Assembly: GCA_030220185.1 (NCBI GenBank)
Contig: JASPKZ010008350.1
Location: forward strand, 2,446,001-2,510,000
DNA length: 64,000 bases
Direction: 5' to 3'
Source of the DNA: Diploptera punctata
Lineage: Eukaryota > Arthropoda > Insecta > Blattodea > Blaberidae
Shown: positions 10,179-21,031 of the stretch, one piece after another
Position numbering within the stretch: the first letter of the stretch is position 1
How the letters are laid out: each line of letters begins with the position of its first letter
The notes under the pieces: generated by a model
What the model saw: the letters and a program-made list of their open reading frames with translations, nothing else
Databases searched by the model: none
Told to the model about the DNA's origin: nothing
Program-made: the position numbers and the translations under genes

Positions 10179-10437
10179 TGTCCACCGCTGTAGTTTCGAG
10201 GAAGCGTGGTGCCTTGTCAAGCAGCGGGCCCGCTTCGATTCCCGTCGGGACAGGCTCCTGGATGAGGTTTATTCGGTTTTCTTTTCTCACTTGTAAAACA
10301 AATGTCAGGAAACCTAGGGCCCAACAGTCCCCGAAAATTATCCGGCCATCATCATTATTTCACCGGAATGCAACGGAAAGCTGCCACACCTATAATTTCC
10401 TAGTAAAGCTGCAAAGCATAGCATGAAAATGCTATGA
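10179..10437 (+). mobile_element. SINE S1, 3'-truncated copy
   Basis: Starts TCCACCGCTGTAGTTTCGAG, with CGCTTCGATTCCCGTCGGG as B-box region, and runs to GCATAGCATGAAAATGCTATG, where it joins an (ATA)n tract instead of the full-length GACCTGCCCTCGGGC end. Confidence 0.8.
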
Positions 10438-10448
10438 TATATGATATA

Positions 10449-10452
10449 ATAA

Positions 10453-10483
<31 letters not shown>

Positions 10484-10680
10484 AAATAACTTTCTTGGAT
10501 TAGCCAGCTGGCCAGTTCTGCTTATGTCTGAAAGCTGATCTTTCCAAATCTTTAGGGGACATCTAAGGCCACTCTTTCCAAGAGGTATTGTAGCTGGATT
10601 GTTTCTTACGCAGTCTATCGTGTTATGTGATTGCACCAGTGATTCGCCAAAACTTAATAACCCAGTTACAAGAAATAACA
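10449..10680 (-). mobile_element. Possible LINE 3' end with (ATT)n tail
   Basis: Minus-strand frame contains NNPATIPLGKSGLRCPLKIW and DISRTGQLANPRKLF, then runs straight into an (ATT)n tail. A C-terminal coding end joined to a trinucleotide tail mirrors other LINE ends here. The peptide family is not recognised. Confidence 0.3.
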
Positions 10681-10837
10681 TGCACTCACTCCCTTTCTTT
10701 TCCCTTATAAATTCCAGGAAAATATATGCGATCCTTCTTCTCGTGCTTTTAAATATCAGTTAAATTAAGAAAGAGCTACATTTGTCCTGAAATAAGAAGC
10801 CGAAATTTGTATAGCAGGGGGGCTTGAAAGTGTTACT

Positions 10838-10975
10838 TTACCGCTCAAAGTCATGCACTTCTCATACCACATTATCCCAGAGCTGGTTGGACAGTTAAAT
10901 GAAAGCCGGCATCGTTCTAATAGTATATAATTCTCTATCTATCGCTGCATGACCTTGAGCGGTAAAGTAAAGCCA
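10838..10975. repeat. Inverted repeat with short palindromic ends
   Basis: TTTACCGCTCAAAGTCATGCA at 10847 faces TGCATGACCTTGAGCGGTAAA near 10947. The same 20-bp motif recurs at 43440 and 51590, so it is part of a dispersed family. Confidence 0.5.
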
Positions 10976-11019
10976 AATGCACTATAAAAGCTAACTTCAG
11001 GTAGCGGTATGAGGCGAAA

Positions 11020-11345
11020 TTCTTACTAAACTCTTTCCAGAAAAGTTCAAATTTCACTATTTTATGCATTCAATATGAGAACCGTGTGTTACACGACAAA
11101 TTCAAAATGATTACTCATTTCTTGCCACACTCAAATCAGCTGGTCTCTAGTTATCGAATTCACAGACAGCTTCAACAATTCGATGTCGCAGATTTTCAAG
11201 AGTGTGAGGCATAGGTGGAATAAAAATAGTCTGTTACGTAACCCCAAAGATAGAAATCACACGGGGTTAGGTCTGAGCACCTGGGAGGCCACCGATAATG
11301 AATTTGATCTTCTGCTCTTCTTCCAATCCAACGTCCAGTTGTGTC
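11020..11345 (-). pseudogene. Tc1/mariner-superfamily transposase, C-terminal fragment
   Basis: Minus strand encodes RWPPRCSDLTPCDFYLWGYV, the region of the third catalytic acidic residue in IS630/Tc1/mariner transposases, followed by CRVTHGSHIE near the C-terminus. The catalytic D is in SDLTP. Stops and substitutions interrupt it, and the N-terminal DNA-binding part and the first two catalytic residues are missing. It differs from the two mariner elements at 20.7 and 22.5 kb. Confidence 0.65.
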
Positions 11346-12139
11346 GCCATGTTAATACAAACAATCAACGTGACAAGCAACAGCGACAATGCAGCCGTGA
11401 TAGGAACTTCAAAATTTTCTCTTTCCAGGAACGTTAGAATCGTGTTTCTATTGTTTGTAGTTTGGAAGAAATAAATATTTCAAGTCTGTTCCCTCTTTTT
11501 GAATAGTCCTGTATAGGAGTTCATCTCATCTCTCGACCCGACCCTGAGTTGGACATGAGTTGAGGATATTTATTTTAATGTTGACAAACGAATATTTGAA
11601 GTGGCGATGTTGAGTTTTCTGTGAGAGAACAATGCTATTCAGGTGACAACAGCCGCCAACTTCCGTTATTACGTCCATAATTCTCTCGGTTGTTGCATGG
11701 AACTTAGTTCTTCCTCAGTGTGTGACTTCTAACATGAAATTAACGTATTAGTGTGTGGATCATAACGACAAGCTCCAATATGCCGTGACACTAGGCTTTC
11801 ACAATCGCCAAATAATTAATGAGGAGGAGATTAGTTCTCCTGATGGATTTTGGAACATAGGTGCGACATGAAACTGAAAGCCTTGTCTCATTAATAAATT
11901 ACACGATGCTTATAATACCCTCTTGATTGTTAATGTTGCCCACAATGAATTACTATTTACGGTACACCTATTACATTAAACTATAATTCACTTTGAGTAT
12001 TCATTCTTATAAAGTTCTCTTTTGAAACTAGACATTCGGGCCTTTAATCAAAACATTAATTAGCACTCTATTGTTACCAACAATATGTATAGAACTATCT
12101 ACAAACATTTGAATAGCATCCCAGAAAAAAATTATAACC
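11346..12139. other. No recognisable gene
   Basis: Spacer upstream (in the minus sense) of the transposase fragment. I see neither terminal repeats nor coding continuation. Confidence 0.4.
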
Positions 12140-12440
12140 CATATAGCGGTGGACTATTTATGCTCCTTGCCTCTTTTTCGAGGGTCGCGGGTTCAATTTC
12201 GTGCAGGATCAATGGATTTTTTAGGATGAAAAAATACAAGGAGCAAGTCCTCCGGGAAAGATTTTAAGCTATGGGGCCCGATTCTGAAGATTTTCAGGAT
12301 CGTAAAAGATCCTTAAGCCTGAATAAAAAGGCCTGTAAGTAAAATTTACCGAATTTTCCCGTCCTAGTACTCCCTTGTTTTCCTACATGTCAGTATGAGA
12401 TGGAATGCTGATGACGGGCCACTCCAATGACACCTATACG
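12140..12440 (+). mobile_element. SINE S2 copy
   Basis: A-box region GCGGTGGACTATTTATGC, B-box GCGGGTTCAATTTCGTGC, then body landmarks shared with 24733-25036: 'GCAAGTCCTCCGGGAAAG', 'GGGGCCCGATTCTGAAGAT', 'GCCTGAATAAAAAGGC'. The 60-codon frame across the head is incidental. Confidence 0.65.
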
Positions 12441-13790
12441 AAAACAAGTGTAACTAATTAGTATGGTTCAATTTCTTCCCTGTAGGGCGGAGAGCGCCTA
12501 AATCTCGTTGAGGGAAACAAGGGCTTACAACAAAACATTTTTTTTTCAAAGTTGATTTACATCGAAAAATGTCCCATGTATCATTAATGGAGCGAGGATT
12601 TTAATGCACAATAAAATACAGGATAATGCCTTATAAAAATGTAGTAATGCACTAACAATTACAAAAAATGCACTAAAATTTAAAACAATGTAATATATTT
12701 ATAACATTTACATTTGCAGGTAAATATAAGGTGTTCACTATTTTAGTCCTACATTGCAATGTACAACAAACAACTGCTGTATATTGTCGAAGGAGAAACA
12801 TTTTTATTGGCTCTTATTAATGCCTTGTATACATCGGGAAGCTCCTTTCCATTTCTAGCGATACTCAAGTTGAATATTTAAGATAAACTATATCACTGGT
12901 AATTCTCTTAAATAATAATTTTCATCTGACAAAACATCAGTTACTGAAGACAGCATATCAAATCGTTTATTTTTACTCAAAACCATTTCCTATCATATTG
13001 ACTTAGGCTTTCACGGCCGGAGTTACTATGATGATTTTCTACAAGATCATCACTCTCTTATAATTTTCTTCAATATATCATTTCCCATTTCCCCACTCAA
13101 TTATAATTTACTACAGTTTTCACTAAGTTCCTTTGCTCCACATTGGCACTTCTTATTTCTATTAACGAGTCTATGTACAGGTAGTTTGAAAGTGGGAAGG
13201 CAGAACCTCTTCACGTTTCATAAAATGCAAGTCAAGTCAATTTTATAGGCCTATGGTAGAAACCCTGAAAGTAAATTATATTTAAAAATGCACATTTCCT
13301 CGCAAAAAGGCATACAATTGCCAGACATATGTTGAGTGGTTGAAATAAGCCCCAATATGCAAGAAAATCCACAAAAAGTGCAATATCCCGAAAAATAAAA
13401 AAATGCAATCACAAAGTTGCCTGTTTAAGATTTTTTGCCGCTAAAACACATTTAACCTATATCTAACAAGCATTGTATAACTCTCATGTAAAAAAGATGC
13501 AAATTCATTAAAATCCTTGCCTTAGTCATTAATAACCTTTTTATACTTAAATCTCAACTTTGGAAAAAAATGAGGGTTATAATCTTCACATGGGCGGCTC
13601 TTTTCTTGGAGAGAGCTTACAGTATATTAACTCCTCTTATGAGTGATTCGTACTAATTGACTAACTATATAATTCACACTATCGAATGCTAAGGATCATG
13701 ACCCAGAGGACATAAGTTAATTCTTATATATCTACCCTGGGCTAATGTTATCCTAGACATTTGATACGTATGGACAATAATAAAATAGTT
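12441..13790. other. No recognised gene; short Penelope-like remnant near 13003
   Basis: TTAGGCTTTCACGGCCGGAG at about 13003 matches the outer end of the element at 2764-3044. The remainder is AT-rich with repeated 'AATGCAC' words but no clear family. Confidence 0.4.
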
Positions 13791-13794
13791 AAAA

Positions 13795-13985
13795 AGACAC
13801 AACCATTATAAACTAGAAAAGTTGGAAGACCAAATTTAAGATGGGAGGATGATGTCTTGCACGATATTAGAATTAGTAAAATTAAAAATTGGGAGAATTT
13901 AGCAACAAATAGAGAAGGCTCGAAGGATATTCTGAGGAAGGATAGGGCCCAAAATAGGCTGTCATGCCATATTTGATGATGACGA
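13795..13985 (+). mobile_element. LINE 3' end (RT C-terminus) with GATGAT tail
   Basis: Plus-strand translation KVGRPNLRWEDDVLHDIRIS, then IKNWENLATNREG and a stop after LSCHI. This is the typical insect LINE C-terminus (GRPKLRWEDDV…NW…A.DR…W). A TGATGATGACGAT tail follows. 5' truncated. Confidence 0.7.
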
Positions 13986-14274
13986 TATCATGATTAATAT
14001 TACGGTATAATCCCACTAATTTTTTGGTTCACCTAATGGATATTTTCCTAAAGTTTCCTACGATATTTTTTTATGATCTTCTTTCATTCCCTTTTCGTGA
14101 CACATGTCCTGCTCTTAGCAGTCTCTCTCACCCTTTTATTTAGTTTAACCTCTCTGCTTTCTAATGAATGACTGTCACTAATAAAGTTTTCCAATATTTT
14201 GGTATTTTTCTAAGGCCCAAATATCATCGTATAATTGAACTCGCCTGATATGAAGTTTAAATCCATCATATTTC

Positions 14275-14466
14275 CATAATAATAAAAATAATAATAGTAA
14301 TATAATGATAATAATACAATACTAATAATAATAATACAATGATAATAATACAATGGTAATAATACATTGATGATAACACTACAATGATAATAATAATAAT
14401 AATAATAAATACAATGATTTTAATACAATGATCATAATGATGATGGTGATAATGATAATGATGATA

Positions 14467-14498
<32 letters not shown>

Positions 14499-14500
14499 AA
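14275..14500. repeat. (AAT)n/(ATG)n imperfect array
   Basis: AATAAT blocks mixed with ACA, then ATGATG repeats up to the 3' end of the LINE on the minus strand at 14502. Confidence 0.9.
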
Positions 14501-14501
14501 C

Positions 14502-14700
14502 TCACTGGCTCTATCGAATCCGTAAGTTCACGGCCGCGCGGACATAAGCTCTTCATACATCCCTATCCTGAACTAATGTTTTTCAATCATCCCAAGGATA
14601 ATCTACTTCACTCAAATCATGGATAATATTATTCTCCCACCTTATTCTTGGTCTACCAACTGGGCGTTATCCTTCTGGTTTTCCTACAAGAAGCATCCAT
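14502..14700 (-). mobile_element. LINE family R, 3' fragment
   Basis: Minus strand matches the end of the copies at 15485, 31530, 34668 and 51687 (GRPRxRWENNI-type region; stop followed by …GCCAGTGAG). Truncated after about 200 bp. Its 3' end touches the (ATG)n tract. Confidence 0.65.
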
Positions 14701-14823
14701 TAATAACAATATCAATAATGATGATAATAATAATAATCCATTAAGAAATGTATTGCTTTCTGTTGCCATATAACCTCAATTACCGATCCGATTGAGGGTC
14801 TTTCCACTTTTCAGCGGTTACTC

Positions 14824-15133
14824 TTTTACCAGCCGGCTGCTGGCCCTTCACATCCACATGTGTCAATCACAGAGGTAGATGATCAACAGCCAGTATAGGG
14901 GTGACATGTGGTTAGCATGTCGAGTCCCCCAGCCGTTATAGCTGGTTCCTCAATCTGGAGCCGCTACTTATTGTAGCTACCCAATTGCCTCACGATGCTG
15001 GGTGGGCACCGGTCCCATACTGGCCGAAATACCACGAGAAAATTTCTTCCCCCATGGAGACTCGAACCAGCGCAAGTCCCGTAGCTCTGCGCCAAGGCTT
15101 CCTACCTTAACCGCTCGGCTACGGCGCGGGACT
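14824..15133 (-). mobile_element. tRNA-derived SINE, family S3
   Basis: Minus-strand head CGCCGTAGCCGAGCGGTTAA (A box) and CGCTGGTTCGAGTCTCCATG (B box), followed by a body with GGGACCGGTGCCCACC, GTAGCTACAATAAGTAGCGG and CATGCTAACCACATG, ending near GCCAGCAGCCGGC. Second copy at 40862-41175. The head resembles a Leu/Ser-like tRNA by its GCCGAGCGGTTAA stretch. Confidence 0.8.
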
Positions 15134-15484
15134 ACCTCAATTACCAAAGACCGAATAACAACCGGATATTACGTTCTTTATAGAACAGAAAACCAAAAGA
15201 TATTGGGTCACAGGAGTAGAAAAATACATCCTAGGAGAAGGAACAACTCGGATGATATACAAATGGCACGAATTTCTTAGTTAAAAATTCATAACATTTC
15301 AGAAATTCTATGATACCAAAGAACGTTTAAAAATAAATAAATAAATAAATAAACAAACACACATTTGAAGAAATGAATAAAAAAGTAAGATACGAATGAG
15401 AAAATGTTAGTAAGACTAATGCAATGCAGTTGATATAACATGATCCTTAAAGCCGATTAAAAAAAAGGTAGATTAATGATAAGG
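15134..15484. other. No recognisable gene
   Basis: AT-rich with an (AAAT)n tract near 15330; nothing else. Confidence 0.4.
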
Positions 15485-15970
15485 AAACTCTCACTGGCAC
15501 CGTGGAACCCGTAGGTTCATATCCACGCGGACATGAGCTCTCCATATGTCCCTATCATTAATTAATGTTTTCCAATCATTCCCTGTATAATTTACTTCCC
15601 TCAAATTATAGTTAATGTTATTCTTCCACCTCATTGTTGGTCTACGAACTGGGCGTTTTCCCTCTGGCTTTCTTACAAGAAGCTTCCAAGCATGTCTTTC
15701 ATTCCCCATTCTTACCACATGTCTTGCCCATCGCAGTCTACGAGACTTAACTGTTCTTATTATATCTGACTTCCTATAAAGACCAAGCATTTCACTGTTA
15801 TGTTGTCTTCTCCATTCACCTGTCTATCACTCCTTGGTTCAAAAACTTTTGTAAGAACTTTATTCTCAAATACTCGCAATCTCATTTCTTCCTTTAAAGT
15901 AAGAGTCCATGTTTCGCATCCATGTAATATAACTGGTAGAATAACAGTTTTATATATTTTCAGTTGAAGA
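15485..15970 (-). mobile_element. LINE family R, 5'-truncated copy
   Basis: Minus-strand translation in two frames: LKIYKTVILPVILHGCETWT then, after a frameshift near 15800, SRRLRWARHVVRMGNERHAW and GRPTMRWKNNINYNLREV. These are the post-RT tail and C-terminus of a non-LTR retrotransposon. Relative to the plus copy at 31530 it lacks the RT core. Its 5' end lies next to HP copy 4. Confidence 0.75.
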
Positions 15971-15978
15971 TTAATTAT

Positions 15979-16423
15979 CATAAGTAATGCCACGAGTGAT
16001 TTCCAAATTATCGATAAATTCACGACTCACGAAGTGAGGAGTGAATTTATCTAGAGAATTTGGAAATCAAGAGTGGCATTTGTTAGGACTATTTAACAAA
16101 TAAAATTAAGCTGTTTACTCACAAATCATTATTTAACTATAGTTATTTTAAAATATTTATATATTTAATGTAAACGGCGATGTTTGAAAACAAATGAGAA
16201 ACGATAGGTACGCTTCGACTGCTTCTTTTGTTTATCACTGCAACCAGATCATACTATTTATTGCCAAAGGAACGCAATATTGTAAGGAGGAGCTTTCTTT
16301 AATATGGTAATTATAACACTGATAAATATTTAGTGAAACACGACTCTGATTGGTTGTAAAACAGAAATCATTGAAACGTGATTGGCCATTGACTGCCATT
16401 TGGGGCATGAGTTAAATAGTCAT
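15979..16423 (-). mobile_element. HP copy 4, short form, inverted
   Basis: Near-identical in reverse to copy 2 (1351-1797), including the AGAAGCAG...GTACCTATCG segment and the long hairpin with CACGACTCACGAAGTGAGG. Ends GAGTTAAATAGTCAT. Confidence 0.8.
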
Positions 16424-17050
16424 GGTGATAATTAATAATATAATAGTACGTTATGACAGTTATGCTTTGAAAGGATAAAGTTGAAATGTGTATTATGCAG
16501 TAGAATGTTCATAATTCCAAGACAGAATGGAGGACATGAATGTGTCACAATCGCCACATTAAAGCTTGGTAATAAGTCACGCGTTTAGCATCGTTAACCG
16601 TGCCTCAAGACTGCCAAGCCAATGCAGAACGGAAGTTCTCGCGTCGTTCTCGGGTAATGTATCGGTCTCCACGCAAAATGTCGTCCTTTCCACTAGCTTA
16701 ACTTTCTCTTTTCCTCTCTCTCTGACTGCTCGAAAAACTCATTACAATAATGCATCGACTCTTTGCAGAACATGTTTTCTTTTAATACACACTCCATGAT
16801 AAATCAGTTTGATAAAATATATTTTAAATGTGGGATAATTATTTTTACATCTTGTGATTTATATTTTTAAAAATAAACACTGAGACACAATTTCTCTCTC
16901 AGCTTGTTTTAATAATAAACATTAATCTTCCTTTGTCTATTATATGGCGTACTAAGTTAATATTAAAATATTTCTATATACGTTTAGCCTTAGGTTTATA
17001 TTTACACAGTACACTTGTAAATTCGGAGAGGAAAGAAGTGGCGCTTATAC
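16424..17050. other. No recognisable gene
   Basis: Spacer with an unsupported 77-codon frame (16566-16799). Confidence 0.4.
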
Positions 17051-17051
17051 A

Positions 17052-17058
17052 GATGATG

Positions 17059-17117
<59 letters not shown>
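17052..17117. repeat. (AAT)n array
   Basis: Perfect AAT units after GATGATGAT, at the 5' edge of the following LINE fragment. Confidence 0.95.
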
Positions 17118-17118
<1 letters not shown>

Positions 17119-17119
17119 C

Positions 17120-17768
17120 CAAAAAATGGAAACAGCATTTCGGCTTACACGCAACACTTATAATAAAAAATACATATATCTACATACAAAATTACGACAC
17201 TATAACACTGTAATTAAATTAGAATGCCTCTATGGAGCAGAAATTTTAATTTTGAACAGAAAAAAAGATATCGAAAATATAGTGAAAAAAGAATGCAAAG
17301 TTATAAGAAAAGTTTTAGGTCTACAAGTCATCGGTGAAGCATTTAGACTCAGAAGCAAAAAGAAATAAAAATATATATAGACATTCATAGCGATATTAGA
17401 AAACGAAGGTTAAAATTTTATGGCCATATTAAACGAATGAACTCAAATAGGCTTACAAAACAGATAATGGAATTCTACGAAAACAGAAGTAAAGTTCCAG
17501 TGGATACTATGAAGTGGATTGATGAAGTCAAAAAGGACTTTAAATTGGCAGGAATTACTAAAGAAGATATCCCAAACACAGATATATTTACGAGTAGAAT
17601 TAAGGTGAATAAGTGGCAAGTTGACAAGAGGACAAACCGAAGAAAAACTGGAACAACTTGGACACATGATAGAAAACAAGCTCATAACAAAAGAATGAAA
17701 GAAATTTGGGCTCAAAGGAAACGCCTCTAAGTACTTTGCGAAGTCCTACATGGACTCATCCGCAATTA
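17120..17768 (+). mobile_element. LINE 3' end, 5'-truncated (plus strand)
   Basis: Translation contains YLHTKLRHYNTVIKLECLYG, KKECKVIRKVLGLQ and, after a frame change near 17350-17430, RLKFYGHIKRMNSNRLTKQI and KTGTTWTHDRKQAHNKRMKE, ending at 17730. The pattern (Y.T.I.P...YG.E, E.K..RK..G, ...F.GH..RM.....T) is the C-terminal tail of insect LINE ORF2. The 3' UTR ends GGACTCATCCGCAATTAAAA and passes into (AAT)n, the apparent tail. Confidence 0.75.
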
Positions 17769-17769
17769 A

Positions 17770-17816
<47 letters not shown>
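17769..17816. repeat. (AAT)16 shared by two facing LINE 3' ends
   Basis: Lies between the plus-strand LINE ending at 17768 and the minus-strand CR1-like 3' UTR starting at 17817. Confidence 0.9.
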
Positions 17817-17818
<2 letters not shown>

Positions 17819-17918
17819 GCAGCTTTATTTTACTTGGCAGAGTTAGGTCTTAACGCCTTGTCTACTAACCAGTCAACGAGGTTTGAATAATACAATAATC
17901 ATTCTTATATCTACATAA
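17817..17918 (-). mobile_element. CR1-like LINE 3' UTR (solo tip)
   Basis: Minus strand reads AAGACCTAACTCTGCCAAGT then AAATAAAGCTGC and (TTA)n. This matches the 3' UTR of the CR1-like element at 37840-40361. Only about 100 bp, an extreme 5' truncation. Confidence 0.7.
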
Positions 17919-17925
17919 TAATAAC

Positions 17926-17990
<65 letters not shown>
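17919..17990. repeat. (AAT)n array
   Basis: Tail of the next CR1-like 3' tip. Confidence 0.9.
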
Positions 17991-17992
<2 letters not shown>

Positions 17993-18085
17993 GCTTTATT
18001 TAATTCGCAGAGTTAGGCCTTAACGCCTTGTTAAAAAAATATAATAATCATTCTTATATCTACATTACAATAAACATACATATTA
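17991..18085 (-). mobile_element. CR1-like LINE 3' UTR, second tip
   Basis: Shares AGAGTTAGGCCTTAACGCCTTG and CATTCTTATATCTACATTA-type text with the preceding tip, in the same orientation. Confidence 0.7.

Positions 18086-18131
<46 letters not shown>
18086..18131. repeat. (AAT)n array
   Basis: Separates the CR1-like tip from the TAG-tailed LINE. Confidence 0.9.
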
Positions 18132-18132
<1 letters not shown>

Positions 18133-18134
<2 letters not shown>

Positions 18135-19360
18135 GTAGTAGTAGTAGTAGTAGGACTTTATTAGACAAAAAGTAAGATATTTACAATATTATTTACAAAT
18201 ATGGGTCGCACGGGCAGTAAGCCGTACGTGCTGTTGACAGTCCGTTACAATAAAGTAATAATTGGTACTAGTGTAAAGAAAAATAAACAAAAACAGCAAT
18301 AACATTACAATTACATAAAGAAAACACAATACAAATATTACAATTAAATAATAACACAATAGCATTATACACTAAAAACATTAACATTACAATTACATAA
18401 AGAAAACACAATAATATTACAATTAAGTAATAACACAATAGCAATAACATTACAATTACATAAAGAAAACACAATAATAATATTACAATTAAATAATAAC
18501 ACAATAGCATTATACACTAAAAACATTAACATTACAATTACATAAAGAAAACACAATAATTATTTAACATTACAATTACATAAAGAAAACACAATAATAA
18601 TATTACAATTAAATAATAACACAATAGCATTATACACTAAAAACATTAACAATACAATTACATAAAGAAAACACAATAATATTACAATTAAGTAATAACA
18701 CAATAGCATTATACACTAAAAAAAACATTAACATTACAATTACATAAAGAAAATAATTATCTTTAGCCCATTGTCTGATTCGTTCGTAAAGTACTTTACA
18801 ATATATTTTTCCGAACACTGACAAGAGACAAATTCCCCTATAACTTTCTGGTATCTGTGCCCCACCTTTCCCTTTGTATAGCGGTTGGATGACACCTGTC
18901 GCCCAGGCTTCCGGATAATCTCCTCCATTAAAAAGTTTGTTGATGCAGTTTTCAAAACGTCTAATAATTTATTGGATGATATCATATTTTTCAAGAATTC
19001 CCCTGGTATTCCATCAATTCCAGGTGCTTTACCATTCTTTAAATATTTAATGGAAGAAACCACTTCAATTTTCGAAATATCCTGATCCAGTAATTGAATA
19101 TGAATTGGGTCAGGGATCTCAACTATATTTCCTTGATTATATATTAACCTCTCATTTCCCAGCACCCTATCAAAGTAACTTCTCCATTCCCCGGGCGTTA
19201 TTTTTGTCCGATTTATGGACTTTACTTTGAGTTCCCTTAACGCTTTCCATATGACCTCAATGTTCCCACTTTCAGTCGCGACTCTCATTTCTTCGGATTT
19301 CTTATTTTGCCATGCTATTTTTGTTTCTGCCAATAATTCTTTATATTCCTTTCTCTCTTA
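18133..19360 (-). mobile_element. LINE with RT fragment and (ACT)n tail
   Basis: The minus-strand frame from 19333 contains IEVIWKALRELK, KYLKNGKAPGIDGIPGEFLK (the start of the RT domain) and, after a frameshift near 18900, a YRGICLLSVFGKIYCKVL-type segment (RT motif 2 region). The remaining RT is missing: the copy jumps at about 18755 to a minisatellite, then to a 3' end with TCTAATAAAGTCC (a polyadenylation-like AATAAA) and ACTACTACT. So it is internally deleted as well as frameshifted. Confidence 0.75.
18290..18757. repeat. Minisatellite of about 80-120 bp units
   Basis: The block CATTACAATTACATAAAGAA occurs near 18304, 18384, 18448, 18530, 18567 and 18733, with a one-base variant (CAATACAATTACAT) near 18650, interleaved with AATAATAACACAATAGCATT and TACACTAAAAACATTA. 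Unit lengths differ because sub-blocks are lost or duplicated. It fills the place of most of the LINE's ORF2 and 3' UTR. Confidence 0.85.
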
Positions 19361-19545
19361 ATAAAAGTAATAATAATAATAATAATAATAACAACATTAA
19401 GAGAAGTTCGTCATAATGGGCATTGATTGTACTTTAGTCTTTGCTGTAGTCGTTCAGCGATTTCATGTTTCTTGGGAATTTTGGTACATATTACATAATG
19501 GATAAATCATTAGATTTTCCGATAAAGTTACTATTTTATATTTTT

Positions 19546-19800
19546 CTTCTTCTGCTTCTTCTTCTTCCTTATCAGGATTAGATCAATAAGACCTGTTAAG
19601 GTCTCAAGTCCATCGTTTCCGTGGCCGTCCCAAATATATTTTTCCATGTGATTTGTAAGTGTTGATCTTTTTTGGGTAATCTTGTATTGTCCATTCTGTT
19701 TAAATGTTCTTTCTATTGGTATTTGTGCTCTTCTAGTTTATGAACTATTGAAAATATATTCGGTTCATTTCTTATTGATTTATTGTCTAATCTATTCATG
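19546..19800 (-). mobile_element. LINE 3' fragment with (GAA)n tail
   Basis: Plus strand starts CTTCTTCTTCTGCTTCTTCTT, i.e. a (GAA)n tail on minus, followed inward by TTGAGACCTTAACAGGTC-type text and frames such as KRTFKQNGQ. Same tail type as 25979 and 52886. Confidence 0.45.
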
Positions 19801-20640
19801 CGTGTAATATTGATCATATCCGTTATTCTAAATCATCTAGCCTTTCCATTGTGTCCATTGAATCTGTCCGGGTTTCATATTCGCACTGGAGACTTTTGAG
19901 TGATATATTTTTTTTTTACTTGGGTGGGTTACCAGCCCAACCGCAAAACTCCCAACCTGGAGGACCAGAGTTTAATTTCGGAGTTGTCTTTCTCCTAAAC
20001 AGACTGCTTTACAAGGTTACAGAGCTCTGTCTCCCCCGAGCATCTGGTTTTATAGCGCCAGGAACTCGCCATTCACCCTCTATCTTCAGTAAAAACAGTC
20101 CCACCATGTGAAGGTAGATGGAAGGGTTTGGTAGAGAGAGGCTTATTTTGCGCTATTTGGAACCTTTTGTAGAATCTGAGAGCACATTCTCAGATCCGCC
20201 CCAGTAATTATCAACACTTTAGGGACCATATTTGATATTTTTAAGGTCTTCAGTATAGAACAACTATTTTTACACACTGTACTAAAATTTATTCATAAAA
20301 AATTAGTTCACTTTAACAACATTAATTACTATTACAATTAGAACAGGAAAATTTCTACAATTTTAATAGAGCCAAAATGTAAAACAGCAGCTTGCATGCA
20401 TTGCAGCTACTATGGACCTTTAACTTATAATAAAGTACTGTTAACTTATCCGGAAATCTCAAAAATGGATCTAAAAAAATAATAAAATCTGTAAAAAATA
20501 TATCTATCAGTAATTATAAAATAGTTAAGAAGTAAATTCAGTGTTGTTGTTTTGTTCATACAGAAATTATAGAACTTGTAGTTAGGATCAAAAAATGTTA
20601 TTTATTTTAATCAAATATATAAATGGGTTTAGAAAAGTAT
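19801..20640. other. No recognised gene
   Basis: Contains an unsupported 86-codon frame (19851-20111) rich in CCAACC/GGAGGACC text that may be an unnamed repeat; otherwise AT-rich. Confidence 0.35.
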
Positions 20641-20644
20641 TATG

Positions 20645-20647
<3 letters not shown>

Positions 20648-20687
<40 letters not shown>
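20648..20687. repeat. (AT)n microsatellite
   Basis: About 20 units ending directly at the left end of the mariner-type element. Confidence 0.95.
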
Positions 20688-20689
<2 letters not shown>

Positions 20690-20833
20690 GGGTGTATCAA
20701 AAAGGATGGCGCAAACTTACATGGTTGAAAGTGCACGATAATAGAAGCAACAATGTCTCAGTAAACATAGGTCCGCAAACGAGCCGTTTGCAAGTAAATT
20801 ATGAATGTATAGTTACAAGCCGCCACTGACGGC
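20690..20833 (+). repeat. Left terminal inverted repeat of mariner 1
   Basis: Pairs with 22211-22354; matches include CGATA, AGAAGCAACAATGTC, CAGTAAACAT, CGCAAACGAGCCGTTT and TTACAAGCCGCCACTGAC. Confidence 0.85.
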
Positions 20834-21031
20834 ATTATTTGTAACATCGTAAGGTTTACTCCTTGCACACTAGAAGCCGTCCAATGTTCTTTGTTTACAA
20901 ACTGAACATTGCCGAGAGGTGGAGTTGTAATCAAACCATACACGCAGAACGTACAGAACGGATACAGTACACAGTCTCAAAAGGTATCAGTCTCGTCTGA
21001 GGAGTGCCACTTGTGCTGTGTTGTAGTTAAA

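Noticed and set aside
18290..18757. Possible CRISPR-like array
   Set aside because: Repeats are contiguous, of unequal length and without unique spacers; the context is a eukaryotic LINE.
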